From DASPWV01 sp046726375 (GTDB lineage: Bacteria; Acidobacteriota; Vicinamibacteria; Vicinamibacterales; UBA2999): a DNA stretch of 64,000 bases. Of this stretch, positions 25,276 through 33,684 are shown piece by piece. The notes under the pieces are model-generated. The model was not told the DNA's origin and did no database searches. It saw only the letters and a list, made by a program, of their open reading frames with translations. Location of the stretch: the NCBI GenBank assembly GCA_046726375.1, contig JBKPAJ010000086.1, positions 1 through 64,000 of the forward strand, given 5' to 3'. A program made the position numbers and the translations under genes. Numbering within the stretch: the first letter of the stretch is position 1; each line of letters begins with the position of its first letter.

Positions 25276-27843
25276 TTGTCCGTGCCCCGGCCGACTGGCG
25301 TCGTGCTCTTCAGTCTGGCGCTCGCCCTGGTGATGAGCGGCGCTGCTCATGGGGCAACCGCCCCCGCCGCCAATCCATCCGCCATCATCGATGCGCAAGC
25401 GATCCCCGCGACCACGCCAATGGTGCTCGACGGGAGGCTCTCCGAGCCCGTGTGGGAACAGGCGACTGCGATCAGCGAATTCGTGCAGCGCGACCCTGCA
25501 GAAGGGGCGCCGCCAAATCAGCGCACCGATGCGCGCATAGCCTTCGATGAAAACGCCGTGTACATCGGCGTACGCGCGCACGATGCGGAGGCTGACAAGA
25601 TCGTCGGCATCCTCACACGCCGTGATCAGCGATCGCCCTCGGACTGGATTCGCATTGTCATCGACTCCTACTACGACCGGCGATCGGCCTACGAGTTCGG
25701 CGTCAATCCCGTCGGCGTGAAGACGGACCGCTACTACTTCAACGACGGCAACAGCGACGACAGCTGGGACGCGGTATGGGAGGTGCAAGTCGAGCGCGAT
25801 GCCGACGGGTGGACGGCGGAGTTTCGGATTCCGTTTTCGCAGCTGCGGTTCAACAACACCGATGGCGGACCTGTCGGCTTTGCGGTGATCCGCGAGATCG
25901 GCCGTCTTGCGGAGACCTCGTCGTGGCCACTTCTGTCACGCAGCGCGACCGGATTCGTGTCGCAGTTTGCGGAAGTTCGCGGCTTGCGCATGACCGGCGC
26001 GCCGAAAAAACTCGAACTCCTTCCTTACTCGCTTGGCAGTGTGACGACACGACCGGAGGACGATAATCCGCTGGTTGAAAACACTGATCCGGATGGCGCG
26101 CTTGGGTTGGACTTGAAGTACGCGCTCCGTCCCGGCCTGACGTTGACGGCTGCGATCAATCCGGACTTCGGGCAGGTCGAAGCCGATCCCGCCGTTGTCA
26201 ATCTCGATGCGTTCGAAGTGTTCTTCCAGGAACGTCGGCCGTTTTTCGTCGAGGGCTCCGGGAATTTTCAGTTCAACATGGACTGCAGCGACGGACAGTG
26301 CACCGGCCTGTTCTACTCGCGGCGCATCGGACGTAACCCTCAAGGCGAAGCCGACACTACAGACGATGAGTATTCGGTGGCGCCGTCGGCTGTGACGATT
26401 GTCGGCGCCGGCAAGCTGACGGGGCGTGTTGGAAAGTTCTCGCTCGGGGCGCTTACCGCGTTGACCGCCGAGGAAGAGGCGACGATCGCCAGCGGCACCG
26501 TTCAACGGACGCAAGTGGTTGAGCCGATGACGGGATACACGGTTGTGCGCGCCCGCCGCGAATTCGCGAACCAATCGAACGTCGGGTTCATGGTCACGTC
26601 CACGAATCGCAGCCTGGTGGAATCGGTAGACTCTCTTGCCGGCGCGGCGAACACGGGCGGTGTCGATTATGACTGGCGCATCGGCCGCCGCTTCAATATC
26701 ACCGGTTACTGGGCCGGAAGCCGCGTGCATGGCAGCAGCGAAGCGATCACGCGTTTACAGGAGAACAACGTGCACGCTTTTCAGCGGCCCGACGCCGATT
26801 ACGTCGAGGTCGATGAACAGGCCACCACCCTGCGAGGCCATTCCGGGTCGTTCGCGGTAGGCAAGATCGGCGGCGAAAAAACGCGGTTCAACGCCTTTTA
26901 CGGCTACAAGAGTCCCGGCTTCGACATGAACGATCTCGGGTTTCAACGCCGCGCCGACGAGCGCAACATCAGTCACTGGTTCCAGTGGCGCGATCAGGTG
27001 CCGGGACGCTTCACGCGATCGTTCATCTGGAACCTGAATCAGTGGGCCGGCTGGAATTTCGGCGGTGACCGGCTGTTCAGCGGCGGCAACGTGAACATGC
27101 ACTGGACGTGGAAGAACTACTATGCGTCCGGATTCGGGGTCAATCTCAACGCCGCGCCGCTCCGCGATCGCGTCACGCGTGGCGGACCTGCCGTCCTCGG
27201 CAACAGCAGCGTCGCCCTGTGGTACTACTTCAACACCGACAATCGGAAGGCCCTCACTATCGGATTCAATGGCTGGGAGAGCAACGATCGCCACGGAACC
27301 GTCCAGCACAACTACGCGCCGTTCGTAAACTGGCGCCCAACGTCCGCCCTGTCGGTGAATTCGAGTTTCCGCTACAACATCAACAACGATGACGCACAGT
27401 GGGTCGAGAACGTCGACGCAGATGGTGTGACGCACTACGTGTTCGGACGCTTGAAGCAGCGGACGTCGGCGTTCACGTTCCGCGTCAACTACACGCTGAC
27501 GCCGACGCTCTCAATCCAGACATACGCGGAACCGTTCGTCTCCGCCGGGGCCTACACGAACTTCCGCGAGCTCGACGATCCACGCGCACCCGCGTATGCC
27601 GATCGTTACAAGCCGTACGCGTATGCGGACAATCCCGACTTCAACTTTCGCTCGTTCCGCACGACCAACGTGATGCGGTGGGAGTACAAGCCTGGTTCGA
27701 CGCTCTTTGTCGTGTGGCAGCAGGGGCGCGAGGACGAGTTGCCCTACGGCGATTTTCAATTCGGCCGCGACTTCGGCGGGGTGTTCTCGGCTCCCGCGCG
27801 CAATGTCTTTCTTGTCAAGTTCTCCTACTGGCTGAATATGTAA
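25276..27843 (+). CDS. DUF5916 outer-membrane protein with CBM9-like domain
   Basis: An 855-residue exported protein with a signal peptide (VVLFSLALALVMSGAAHGAT). Residues about 45-235 form a CBM9-like beta sandwich (MVLDGRLSEPVWEQATAISE, WDAVWEVQVERDADGWTAEF). The rest is the DUF5916 region, with INPDFGQVEADPAVVNLDAF and FFQERRPFFVEGSGNFQFN, then a long series of amphipathic strands ending in VFLVKFSYWLNM, typical of an outer-membrane barrel. Substrate is unknown; the family is common in Bacteroidota and Acidobacteriota. The start could be TTG 25276 or GTG 25282. Confidence 0.85.
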   Translation: MSVPRPTGVVLFSLALALVMSGAAHGATAPAANPSAIIDAQAIPATTPMVLDGRLSEPVWEQATAISEFVQRDPAEGAPPNQRTDARIAFDENAVYIGVRAHDAEADKIVGILTRRDQRSPSDWIRIVIDSYYDRRSAYEFGVNPVGVKTDRYYFNDGNSDDSWDAVWEVQVERDADGWTAEFRIPFSQLRFNNTDGGPVGFAVIREIGRLAETSSWPLLSRSATGFVSQFAEVRGLRMTGAPKKLELLPYSLGSVTTRPEDDNPLVENTDPDGALGLDLKYALRPGLTLTAAINPDFGQVEADPAVVNLDAFEVFFQERRPFFVEGSGNFQFNMDCSDGQCTGLFYSRRIGRNPQGEADTTDDEYSVAPSAVTIVGAGKLTGRVGKFSLGALTALTAEEEATIASGTVQRTQVVEPMTGYTVVRARREFANQSNVGFMVTSTNRSLVESVDSLAGAANTGGVDYDWRIGRRFNITGYWAGSRVHGSSEAITRLQENNVHAFQRPDADYVEVDEQATTLRGHSGSFAVGKIGGEKTRFNAFYGYKSPGFDMNDLGFQRRADERNISHWFQWRDQVPGRFTRSFIWNLNQWAGWNFGGDRLFSGGNVNMHWTWKNYYASGFGVNLNAAPLRDRVTRGGPAVLGNSSVALWYYFNTDNRKALTIGFNGWESNDRHGTVQHNYAPFVNWRPTSALSVNSSFRYNINNDDAQWVENVDADGVTHYVFGRLKQRTSAFTFRVNYTLTPTLSIQTYAEPFVSAGAYTNFRELDDPRAPAYADRYKPYAYADNPDFNFRSFRTTNVMRWEYKPGSTLFVVWQQGREDELPYGDFQFGRDFGGVFSAPARNVFLVKFSYWLNM

Positions 27844-27846
27844 GAT
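27841..27846 (+). promoter_or_regulatory. -10-like TAAGAT, 6 nt before the Cys-Cys protein start
   Basis: TAAGAT overlaps the TAA stop of the preceding gene and is followed by six bases and ATG 27853. The spacing repeats that at five other genes in this window. Confidence 0.4.
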
Positions 27847-27852
27847 CACAGC

Positions 27853-28107
27853 ATGCCGCTGCGGACGAATATCCGCGATTTCTTCAAGGGCATGGCCTAC
27901 GGCCAGCACGAGCGCGAGCTCCGTCGTCAGGCCGCCGAACTCAACGATCTCTTCCTGTTGCTTTGCTACATGGAAATCGTCGGATTGCCGAACCCGGCAA
28001 CGCTGTATCTGCTGGACGTCTATCCCTACCTGCTCGACCAGTTTCACCTGTGGCACCGCCGCATGGGCATGGACCGCTCACCCATCGGTAACCTGCCCTG
28101 CTGCTAG
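27853..28107 (+). CDS. Small conserved protein ending in Cys-Cys (cory-CC-star type)
   Basis: An 84-residue soluble-looking helical protein. It starts MPLRTNIRDFFKGMAYGQHE, has a hydrophobic centre (ELNDLFLLLCYMEIVGLPNP), and ends MGMDRSPIGNLPCC directly before the stop. I believe it belongs to the family NCBI calls cory-CC-star protein, named for that terminal Cys-Cys. It lies 17 bases before the ArsA-type ATPase and almost surely shares its mRNA. The tail could bind a metal or be lipidated or oxidised; the sequence alone does not say. Confidence 0.75.
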   Translation: MPLRTNIRDFFKGMAYGQHERELRRQAAELNDLFLLLCYMEIVGLPNPATLYLLDVYPYLLDQFHLWHRRMGMDRSPIGNLPCC

Positions 28108-28124
28108 CCCCGGACTCGATTGAC

Positions 28125-29042
28125 GTGCGCGACCTTGTCGACCGACATGTGCTGTTCTTCGGCGGCAAAGGCGGTGTCGGCAAGACGACGTGCGCGTCGG
28201 CGCTGGCGCTGGCGGCGAGTAAAAGGGGCAGGCGGGTGCTGCTCGTGTCGACCGATCCCGCGCATTCCACGTCGGATATTTTCGAACGGCGCATCAACGC
28301 CGAGCCGACGAAGCTCTCGTCGTCGCTCTACGTGATGGAGATCGACGCGACGCAGGAAGCGCGCCGATACGTCGAAACCGTCAAGGAGCAGATTCGACAG
28401 CTGTTTGGCCATTCCATTCTGAAAGAGGCCAATCGGCAGATCGATCTCGCCGCCACGATGCCCGGCGCCGAAGAAGTCGCGCTCTTCGATCGGATGGGCA
28501 CGCTCATCCGCGGCGAGGACGAACGGTTCGATCTGATCGTGTTCGACACGGCGCCGACCGGCCATACTCTCCGGCTCATTCGCATGCCCGAGCTCATGGA
28601 GGCGTGGATTCGGGCGCTGTCGCGCTCGCGCCGCGCCATGTTGGGCGTAGAACAGGACGATCAGGCGGATCCGATCATGATGTCGCTGAGCGAGCGGCTC
28701 GAGCGGCTGCGCGAGATGCGCGCACGGATGGTGAGCGGCCGCACCACCGGCTTTGTTCTCGTGCTCGTGCCGGAGCGGCTGCCGATTGAAGAAACGGCGC
28801 GTGCGCTCGCGCAGCTGGATGAGGCCGGTGTGAAGGTCGGCGCGCTCATCGTCAATCGCGTGCTGCCGCTCACGACGCGCGATCCGTTTCTTGCCGCCCG
28901 CCGATCGCAGGAGGACGTTTACCTCCGCGAGATCGCCTCACGCTTCGCGCAGCAGGAGCGCGTGCTCATCCCGCAACTCGAGCGCGATGTGTACGGGTTG
29001 GCGGCGCTCGAGCGCATCAGTGGTTTCCTCTTTTCGGACTGA
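28125..29042 (+). CDS. ArsA/Get3-family P-loop ATPase
   Basis: A 305-residue single-domain ATPase of the SIMIBI class: deviant Walker A GGKGGVGKTTCASALALAAS, switch I DPAHSTSDIF, switch II FDTAPTGHTLRLIRMPELM, and the base-recognition NRVLP region. It is half the length of tandem arsenite pumps. I see neither the arsenite-binding Cys triad of ArsA nor the CxxC of Get3, so arsenite transport is doubtful. A chaperone or targeting role for its small Cys-Cys neighbour or for a membrane protein is an inference. GTG 28125 is the start that best precedes the beta strand VLFFGGKGG. Confidence 0.87.
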   Translation: MRDLVDRHVLFFGGKGGVGKTTCASALALAASKRGRRVLLVSTDPAHSTSDIFERRINAEPTKLSSSLYVMEIDATQEARRYVETVKEQIRQLFGHSILKEANRQIDLAATMPGAEEVALFDRMGTLIRGEDERFDLIVFDTAPTGHTLRLIRMPELMEAWIRALSRSRRAMLGVEQDDQADPIMMSLSERLERLREMRARMVSGRTTGFVLVLVPERLPIEETARALAQLDEAGVKVGALIVNRVLPLTTRDPFLAARRSQEDVYLREIASRFAQQERVLIPQLERDVYGLAALERISGFLFSD

Positions 29043-29044
29043 CA

Positions 29045-29050
29045 TAGAAT
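29045..29050 (+). promoter_or_regulatory. -10-like TAGAAT, 6 nt before the DinB start
   Basis: TAGAAT, six bases (CGCTGG), then ATG 29057. Predicts a leaderless mRNA for the DinB gene, separate from or in addition to readthrough from the ATPase gene. Confidence 0.5.
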
Positions 29051-29056
29051 CGCTGG

Positions 29057-29611
29057 ATGGTGACGAGAATTGCGCGTCCGCGGCCTGAGGAGGTTCCGGA
29101 ATTCTTCAGGACGTATATTGCGGATATCGAACATGAAGCAGACGGTATTGCCGCGCTCGAGCGGCAGCAGCCCGTCATTGCGGCATTGGGCGGGTTGTCA
29201 CCGGCTCAGGCCGCGCATCGCTACGCGGATGGCAAGTGGACCGTAAGAGAAGTTCTCGGCCACATGATCGACGCTGAGCGCATCTTGGCGTATCGATTGT
29301 TACGTATCGCGCGCGGCGACCAGACGCCGCTGCCATCGTTCGACGAGAACAAGTACGCGGCGAGCTCGAACGCCGATCGCCGCGATATCGCGGATCTCGC
29401 CAACGAAATGGCGATCGTCCGGCAAGGGTCAGTTGCGCTGGTGCGATCGCTCGACGAACAGGCACTCGCCAACCGCGGCGTCGTTCGCGCGGGCGAAATC
29501 ACCGCGCGCGCGCAGCTGTTCGTCATCGCGGGACACTTCGAGCATCACGTCAAGATCCTGCGCGACCGCTACGGCCTGGAAATCTTGCACCCCCAACATT
29601 CGCCGCAATAA
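29057..29611 (+). CDS. DinB-family (DinB_2) protein
   Basis: A 184-residue four-helix protein with all three usual His positions: EHEADGIAAL near the N-terminus, KWTVREVLGHMIDAERILAY in the middle, and FVIAGHFEHHVKILRDRYG near the end. The full triad suggests a metal site and thiol-transferase-like chemistry, though no substrate is known. Frame and spacing are intact. Confidence 0.88.
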   Translation: MVTRIARPRPEEVPEFFRTYIADIEHEADGIAALERQQPVIAALGGLSPAQAAHRYADGKWTVREVLGHMIDAERILAYRLLRIARGDQTPLPSFDENKYAASSNADRRDIADLANEMAIVRQGSVALVRSLDEQALANRGVVRAGEITARAQLFVIAGHFEHHVKILRDRYGLEILHPQHSPQ

Positions 29612-29648
29612 GTCAAGTCTTCTGGCGTTCGCCGGCGGAGCTTAGCAG

Positions 29649-32078
29649 CTAGTGTTGTGAGGACGAGCGCGCCGGTTCGAGCCTCGTCGCGCTTTCCTTC
29701 ACGGCTTCCACCTTGTTGCGCGAGTATGCGACCGTGAAGTACTTGCCCCGCGCCCATAGTTCGAACAAATCCCGGTAATGCGGGTCATCGGGGTTCCCCG
29801 ACTGCCCCGGCGTGTTCATGCCGACGGAGTTGTCCCAGTCCTCGGTGTCGACCACGATCTTGAACGAGCCGCCCGAGACCTGATTGTCGCCGTTCCCCGT
29901 TGCGTTGATGGTTTGTCCGTCGCCACCGCGCGGAAGCGGTCCCACGGTAAGTTTGGCGCGCGTTGCCGCGTTAACGGCGTCCGTCAACGGATGACGAATC
30001 AGCGCGTGATGGAAGCCGGTGTGCCCGTATTTCCAGTTCTGGGGATCTGCGCCAAACCGCTTGGTCAGCTCCGCCACCGCTTCATCGAGACTCAGCGCGA
30101 GCAAGGCGTCACGCGCGTTGGTGGGCTGTTCGCCAATCCGTGTGTCTGGCGCGTAGAGCGCATCGATGATGCGCTTGAGCGTGATTTCGTTCGCCACGCT
30201 GCTCAGCGATCCCGGCGCGAGTCGTTGACGGGTGTTGGCGATGACGCGCCGTTGCCACATGGCGTAAATGCCGGCGGCGACGGAATCCTTGTCCAGCACG
30301 AAGTCCCAGCCGCGCAGCAGCTCGCGCGCCTGTGCCGCCGGTCCACTCGGCAGCGAAATATCGCGCAGCAGCGGCACCAGCGCGCGTGCAGGCAGCGAGA
30401 GCTCGTCGTTCTGCAGTCGCGCCATCTCGGCGACGCTGAAGAGCCGTCCGGAGCCGAGCACTTCGGTGATGCGCGAGGCACGGAACGGGTCCGTCCACAT
30501 GAAATGCACGGCGTCGCGATGCGCGTAATCGTTCGGCATCAAGTAGTTGTTAGCGGTGGCGAGAAATCCGCGCGCAGGATTGGCTTCGTTGGGGAGTGCG
30601 CCGATCGGCAGGAAACCGTCCCATTCATAGCGCCCGTCGCCGGGCACGGGAAGGAGACCGCTCCAGTTGCGGCGCAGCGGCTGAATGCCGGCTGCTTGCC
30701 AGCCGATCGAGCCTTTGCGATCGGCCCAGACCATGTTCTCCGCTGGCATACGGCTGTAGGTGCACGCGTCGCGGAACTCTTCCCATGTCGCGGCCTGATT
30801 CATTCGCAGGCTCGCGAGGTAGGGCGCGCCCCCCGGTTCGAGCCACGCGGCACGCAACGCATACGCCTTTCGGTTGGCGCGGTCCTCGAACAGCACCGGC
30901 CCGTGGCGCGTGTACTTCAACTCGACCTGCTCTGGTTTGTCGCCTTTGACCGCAATCGAGTCAATGATGACGCGCATCGCTTCCCAGCGGCCCTGATAGC
31001 GGTATTCGTTCGGGTTGGCGGGATTCGTCTCGTAGACGTACAAGTCCTCGTTGTCGTTCCCGAAGATCGTCAGTCCCCAGGCACCGTGCTCGTTATGACC
31101 GATCGATACACCGGGCAGTGCGGGCTCGCCGCCGCCGATCACGTTCCAGCCGGGCGCGACCAGATGAACCCAGTAGCGGAGCGACGGTGCGGCGATGGCG
31201 CGATGCGGATCGTTGGCGAGGATCGGAAAGGTGCTCTGCGTCAATGAGCCGGCGACCACCCAGTTGTTCGATCCGATGTCGCGCGGATTGACGACGCCGT
31301 CCTCCACATGCGGCGGGTTTGCCGGGTTGGACGGCGTGCCGCGGAAATCGGCGGCGACGTCGGCGGCGGCGAAATCGATCGCCGATCGAAACGCGGAGTA
31401 GACCTCGAGTACGTTCTCGGGAAACGCCTTGACATCGATCGCCGAGTCGAGCGTGAAGATCGGCTCGCCACCCTGGAAATAGAGCAGCTGGCGAAGATCA
31501 TCGACCGACGCGTTTTTCAACGCGCGGGCAAACCTCGCTTCGTCGTTCACGTTCGAGGTCAGCGCGCCGTGGCGCGAGACGACCACTGCCGGGGTCCAGC
31601 GTCCGGGTTTGATCCCGAGCGCTGTGAATTCCAACGGCAGCAGTTTCGGGTTGCGTTCGGTTTCCGCAATGTACGCGTTCAGCCCGCGCACGAACGCTTC
31701 GATGATCTGTTTGCCGCGCGGGTGGTAGTGATTGAGCTCGGCGTCGAGATCGCCGCGAAACGCGTGCAGCCGCGAGCCGATGTCGCGTTTCAGGGCGCGC
31801 CGGCCGAGAATGTCGGCCACCGTACCGGTCGCCTGGCGCCTCCACATTTCGAGCTGAAAGAGCCGATCTGTCGCCGCCGCATAACCTTGCGCGAAGAACA
31901 GGTCGGCCTCGTTCTGGGCGTAAATGTGATTGATGCCCCAGCGGTCGCGAATGATCTCGACCGGCTGGGTAAGGCCCGGCATCTGCAATGTCGAGCCCGA
32001 GGTTTGCGCGAGACCGCGCGGACCTGAGACGGTCAGACCCGCAGCAAGAGCAAAGAGAACGAAGCGGCGGTAAGTCAC
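29649..32078 (-). CDS. Penicillin-acylase-family (S45) Ntn hydrolase
   Basis: An 809-residue exported precursor. A signal peptide (RRFVLFALAAGLTVSGPRGL) is followed by the alpha chain, then the autocleavage site GSNNWVVAGS, where Ser270 becomes the N-terminal nucleophile of the beta chain. Beta-chain hallmarks include GVSIGHNEHGAWGLT, YTRHGPVL and the C-terminal GGSFKIVVDTEDW and GMNTPGQSGNPDDPHY. Enzymes of this family cleave amide bonds of beta-lactams, acyl-homoserine lactones or N-acyl amino acids; the substrate here is open. GTG 32078, with GAGGAG 7 bases upstream, is a better start than the longer frame. Divergent from the lyase gene. Confidence 0.9.
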   Translation of the reverse strand: MTYRRFVLFALAAGLTVSGPRGLAQTSGSTLQMPGLTQPVEIIRDRWGINHIYAQNEADLFFAQGYAAATDRLFQLEMWRRQATGTVADILGRRALKRDIGSRLHAFRGDLDAELNHYHPRGKQIIEAFVRGLNAYIAETERNPKLLPLEFTALGIKPGRWTPAVVVSRHGALTSNVNDEARFARALKNASVDDLRQLLYFQGGEPIFTLDSAIDVKAFPENVLEVYSAFRSAIDFAAADVAADFRGTPSNPANPPHVEDGVVNPRDIGSNNWVVAGSLTQSTFPILANDPHRAIAAPSLRYWVHLVAPGWNVIGGGEPALPGVSIGHNEHGAWGLTIFGNDNEDLYVYETNPANPNEYRYQGRWEAMRVIIDSIAVKGDKPEQVELKYTRHGPVLFEDRANRKAYALRAAWLEPGGAPYLASLRMNQAATWEEFRDACTYSRMPAENMVWADRKGSIGWQAAGIQPLRRNWSGLLPVPGDGRYEWDGFLPIGALPNEANPARGFLATANNYLMPNDYAHRDAVHFMWTDPFRASRITEVLGSGRLFSVAEMARLQNDELSLPARALVPLLRDISLPSGPAAQARELLRGWDFVLDKDSVAAGIYAMWQRRVIANTRQRLAPGSLSSVANEITLKRIIDALYAPDTRIGEQPTNARDALLALSLDEAVAELTKRFGADPQNWKYGHTGFHHALIRHPLTDAVNAATRAKLTVGPLPRGGDGQTINATGNGDNQVSGGSFKIVVDTEDWDNSVGMNTPGQSGNPDDPHYRDLFELWARGKYFTVAYSRNKVEAVKESATRLEPARSSSQH

Positions 32079-32131
32079 GTGTGCGCTCCTCGAGAGGTTG
32101 CAACCGTCCAAACGTTATACTCCTAAAGTCA

Positions 32132-33586
32132 ATGCGTTTCGCGCCGGAATATGTCTCGAATGTCCTGAACGACAACTTCGAAGACGCCAAGGAGCTGCTG
32201 CTGGCGCCGTTGATGGCGATTCATTATGCGCACCTGGTGATGCTGCGCGAACAGGACATCATCGGCGCCGCCGACGCCCGCGCGCTGCGCAACGCGCTCA
32301 ACAGCATCTGCCTCGACACAGTGCGCGGCGCCGCCTACGACGGATCCTGCGAAGACCTGTTTTTCTTCCTCGAGCGCCTGATTCGCGAGAGGTGCGGAGA
32401 CGAAGTCGCCGGACGGTTGCATACCGCCCGCAGCCGCAACGACATCGACATGACGATGTATCGAATGCGGCAGCGCGAATTCATCGCGGCTATTGCCGTC
32501 GCGACGCTGGAACTCCGCGCCGCGCTCATCGATCTGGCGGCGCGGCATACGCACACGCTGTTTGCGGCGCACACGCACACACAGCCGGCGCAGCCGTCGA
32601 CCATGGCACACTACCTGCTCGCGGTTGTCGAGCAGTTGGAGCGCGACACACGGCGCCTGGCGTCCGCTTACGACGTCACCAACAGCAACCCGCTCGGTTC
32701 CTGCGCAATCACCGGCACCGGCTTCCCCCTCGATCGCTACCGCACGAGCGAGCTTCTTGGCTTCTCGGGGCCGACGGGCAACACCTACGGCAGCATCGCC
32801 ACCGTCGACTATCTGCTCGAAAGCGTTTCGGCGACTGCGATCCTGTTGGTAGGGCTCGGCCGTGTGGTGCAGGACCTTCTGCTCTGGTGCACGATGGAAT
32901 TCGGCTACCTCCGGCTCGGCGAAGGGTTTGTGCAGTCGAGCAGCATCATGCCGCAGAAGCGGAATCCCGTTGCGCTCGAGCATGCCCGCGCCATCGGCAG
33001 CAAGGCGGTTGGGCAGGCCCAGGCGATCGTGACCGTCGTTCACAACACGCCCTTCGGCGACATCGTCGACACCGAAGACGACCTGCAGCCGCTGGTCGCG
33101 TCGATGTTCCGAGACGCGACGCGCACCGTGACGCTCGTGGCGGCGACGATGCGCGGCGCGGATTTCGATGCGGCTCGGCTGGCCGCGCGCGCGGGCGAAG
33201 GCGGCACGACGCTGACCGAGCTCGCGGACACGCTGGTGCGCGAACAGGGACTGCCGTTCAAGACCGCGCACAGCATTGCCGCCCTGCTGCTGAAGGCGCG
33301 CAATGAAGATCCGGAGGCGTCGCTCGCCGACGCGCTCGCCAAAGCATCCAACGCGCTGACGGGCAACATGTTGAGGTACAGCGAGGCGCGGCTGCAGGAG
33401 GTGATGAGTCCGCGCCATTTCGTCGAGGTGCGGCGCACGCTCGGGGGACCAGCGCCAGAAGAGACCGCGCGCGCCATTGCCGCTTCGCGTCAACTCCTCG
33501 ACAACGATCAAGTGGCCTGGCAATCGCGCCGCGATCATCTCCTGCGCGCCGAGCAGGCGCTCGACCAGCGCGTGCGCGAGCTATGA
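32132..33586 (+). CDS. argH: Argininosuccinate lyase-like enzyme
   Basis: A 484-residue member of the fumarase/aspartase superfamily. Conserved blocks are RLHTARSRNDIDMTMYRMRQ, HTHTQPAQPSTMAHYLL, the T-x-x-P-L-G segment NSNPLGSCAITGTGFPLDR, and the signature SSSIMPQKRNPVALEHAR with the catalytic Ser. ArgH releases arginine and fumarate from argininosuccinate. This protein lacks the usual N-terminal LWGGRF, and no other arginine gene is near, so it may be a related lyase. ATG 32132 lies 10 bases after TATACT. Its stop overlaps the start of a 32-residue membrane protein. Confidence 0.75.
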   Translation: MRFAPEYVSNVLNDNFEDAKELLLAPLMAIHYAHLVMLREQDIIGAADARALRNALNSICLDTVRGAAYDGSCEDLFFFLERLIRERCGDEVAGRLHTARSRNDIDMTMYRMRQREFIAAIAVATLELRAALIDLAARHTHTLFAAHTHTQPAQPSTMAHYLLAVVEQLERDTRRLASAYDVTNSNPLGSCAITGTGFPLDRYRTSELLGFSGPTGNTYGSIATVDYLLESVSATAILLVGLGRVVQDLLLWCTMEFGYLRLGEGFVQSSSIMPQKRNPVALEHARAIGSKAVGQAQAIVTVVHNTPFGDIVDTEDDLQPLVASMFRDATRTVTLVAATMRGADFDAARLAARAGEGGTTLTELADTLVREQGLPFKTAHSIAALLLKARNEDPEASLADALAKASNALTGNMLRYSEARLQEVMSPRHFVEVRRTLGGPAPEETARAIAASRQLLDNDQVAWQSRRDHLLRAEQALDQRVREL

Positions 33587-33681
33587 GCGGCGTCCGCAAG
33601 CACTATCTCCGCATCATCATCGCGTGGCTGCTCACCCTGGGCGGCCTTTACTGGTTGCAGCAGCACTTCTCCTCCTCCTAA
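33583..33681 (+). CDS. 32-residue single-pass membrane protein (symporter-associated)
   Basis: ATG overlaps the lyase stop (ATGA), and the TAA ends 3 bases before the symporter start. The peptide starts MSGVRKHYLRIIIAWLL and ends WLQQHFSSS: a basic N-terminus, one membrane helix and a short polar tail. Its tight placement argues for coupled translation and a role as a small accessory subunit of the symporter. Confidence 0.65.
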   Translation: MSGVRKHYLRIIIAWLLTLGGLYWLQQHFSSS

Positions 33682-33684
33682 CCA

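Noticed and set aside
28125..29042. Arsenite-efflux ATPase of an ars operon
   Set aside because: No arsB, arsC or metal-type arsR is near, the protein is single-domain and the arsenite-binding cysteines are absent.
32129..33538. 469-residue frame antisense to the ArgH-like gene
   Set aside because: Overlaps a gene with complete lyase signatures; no start signal or family match.
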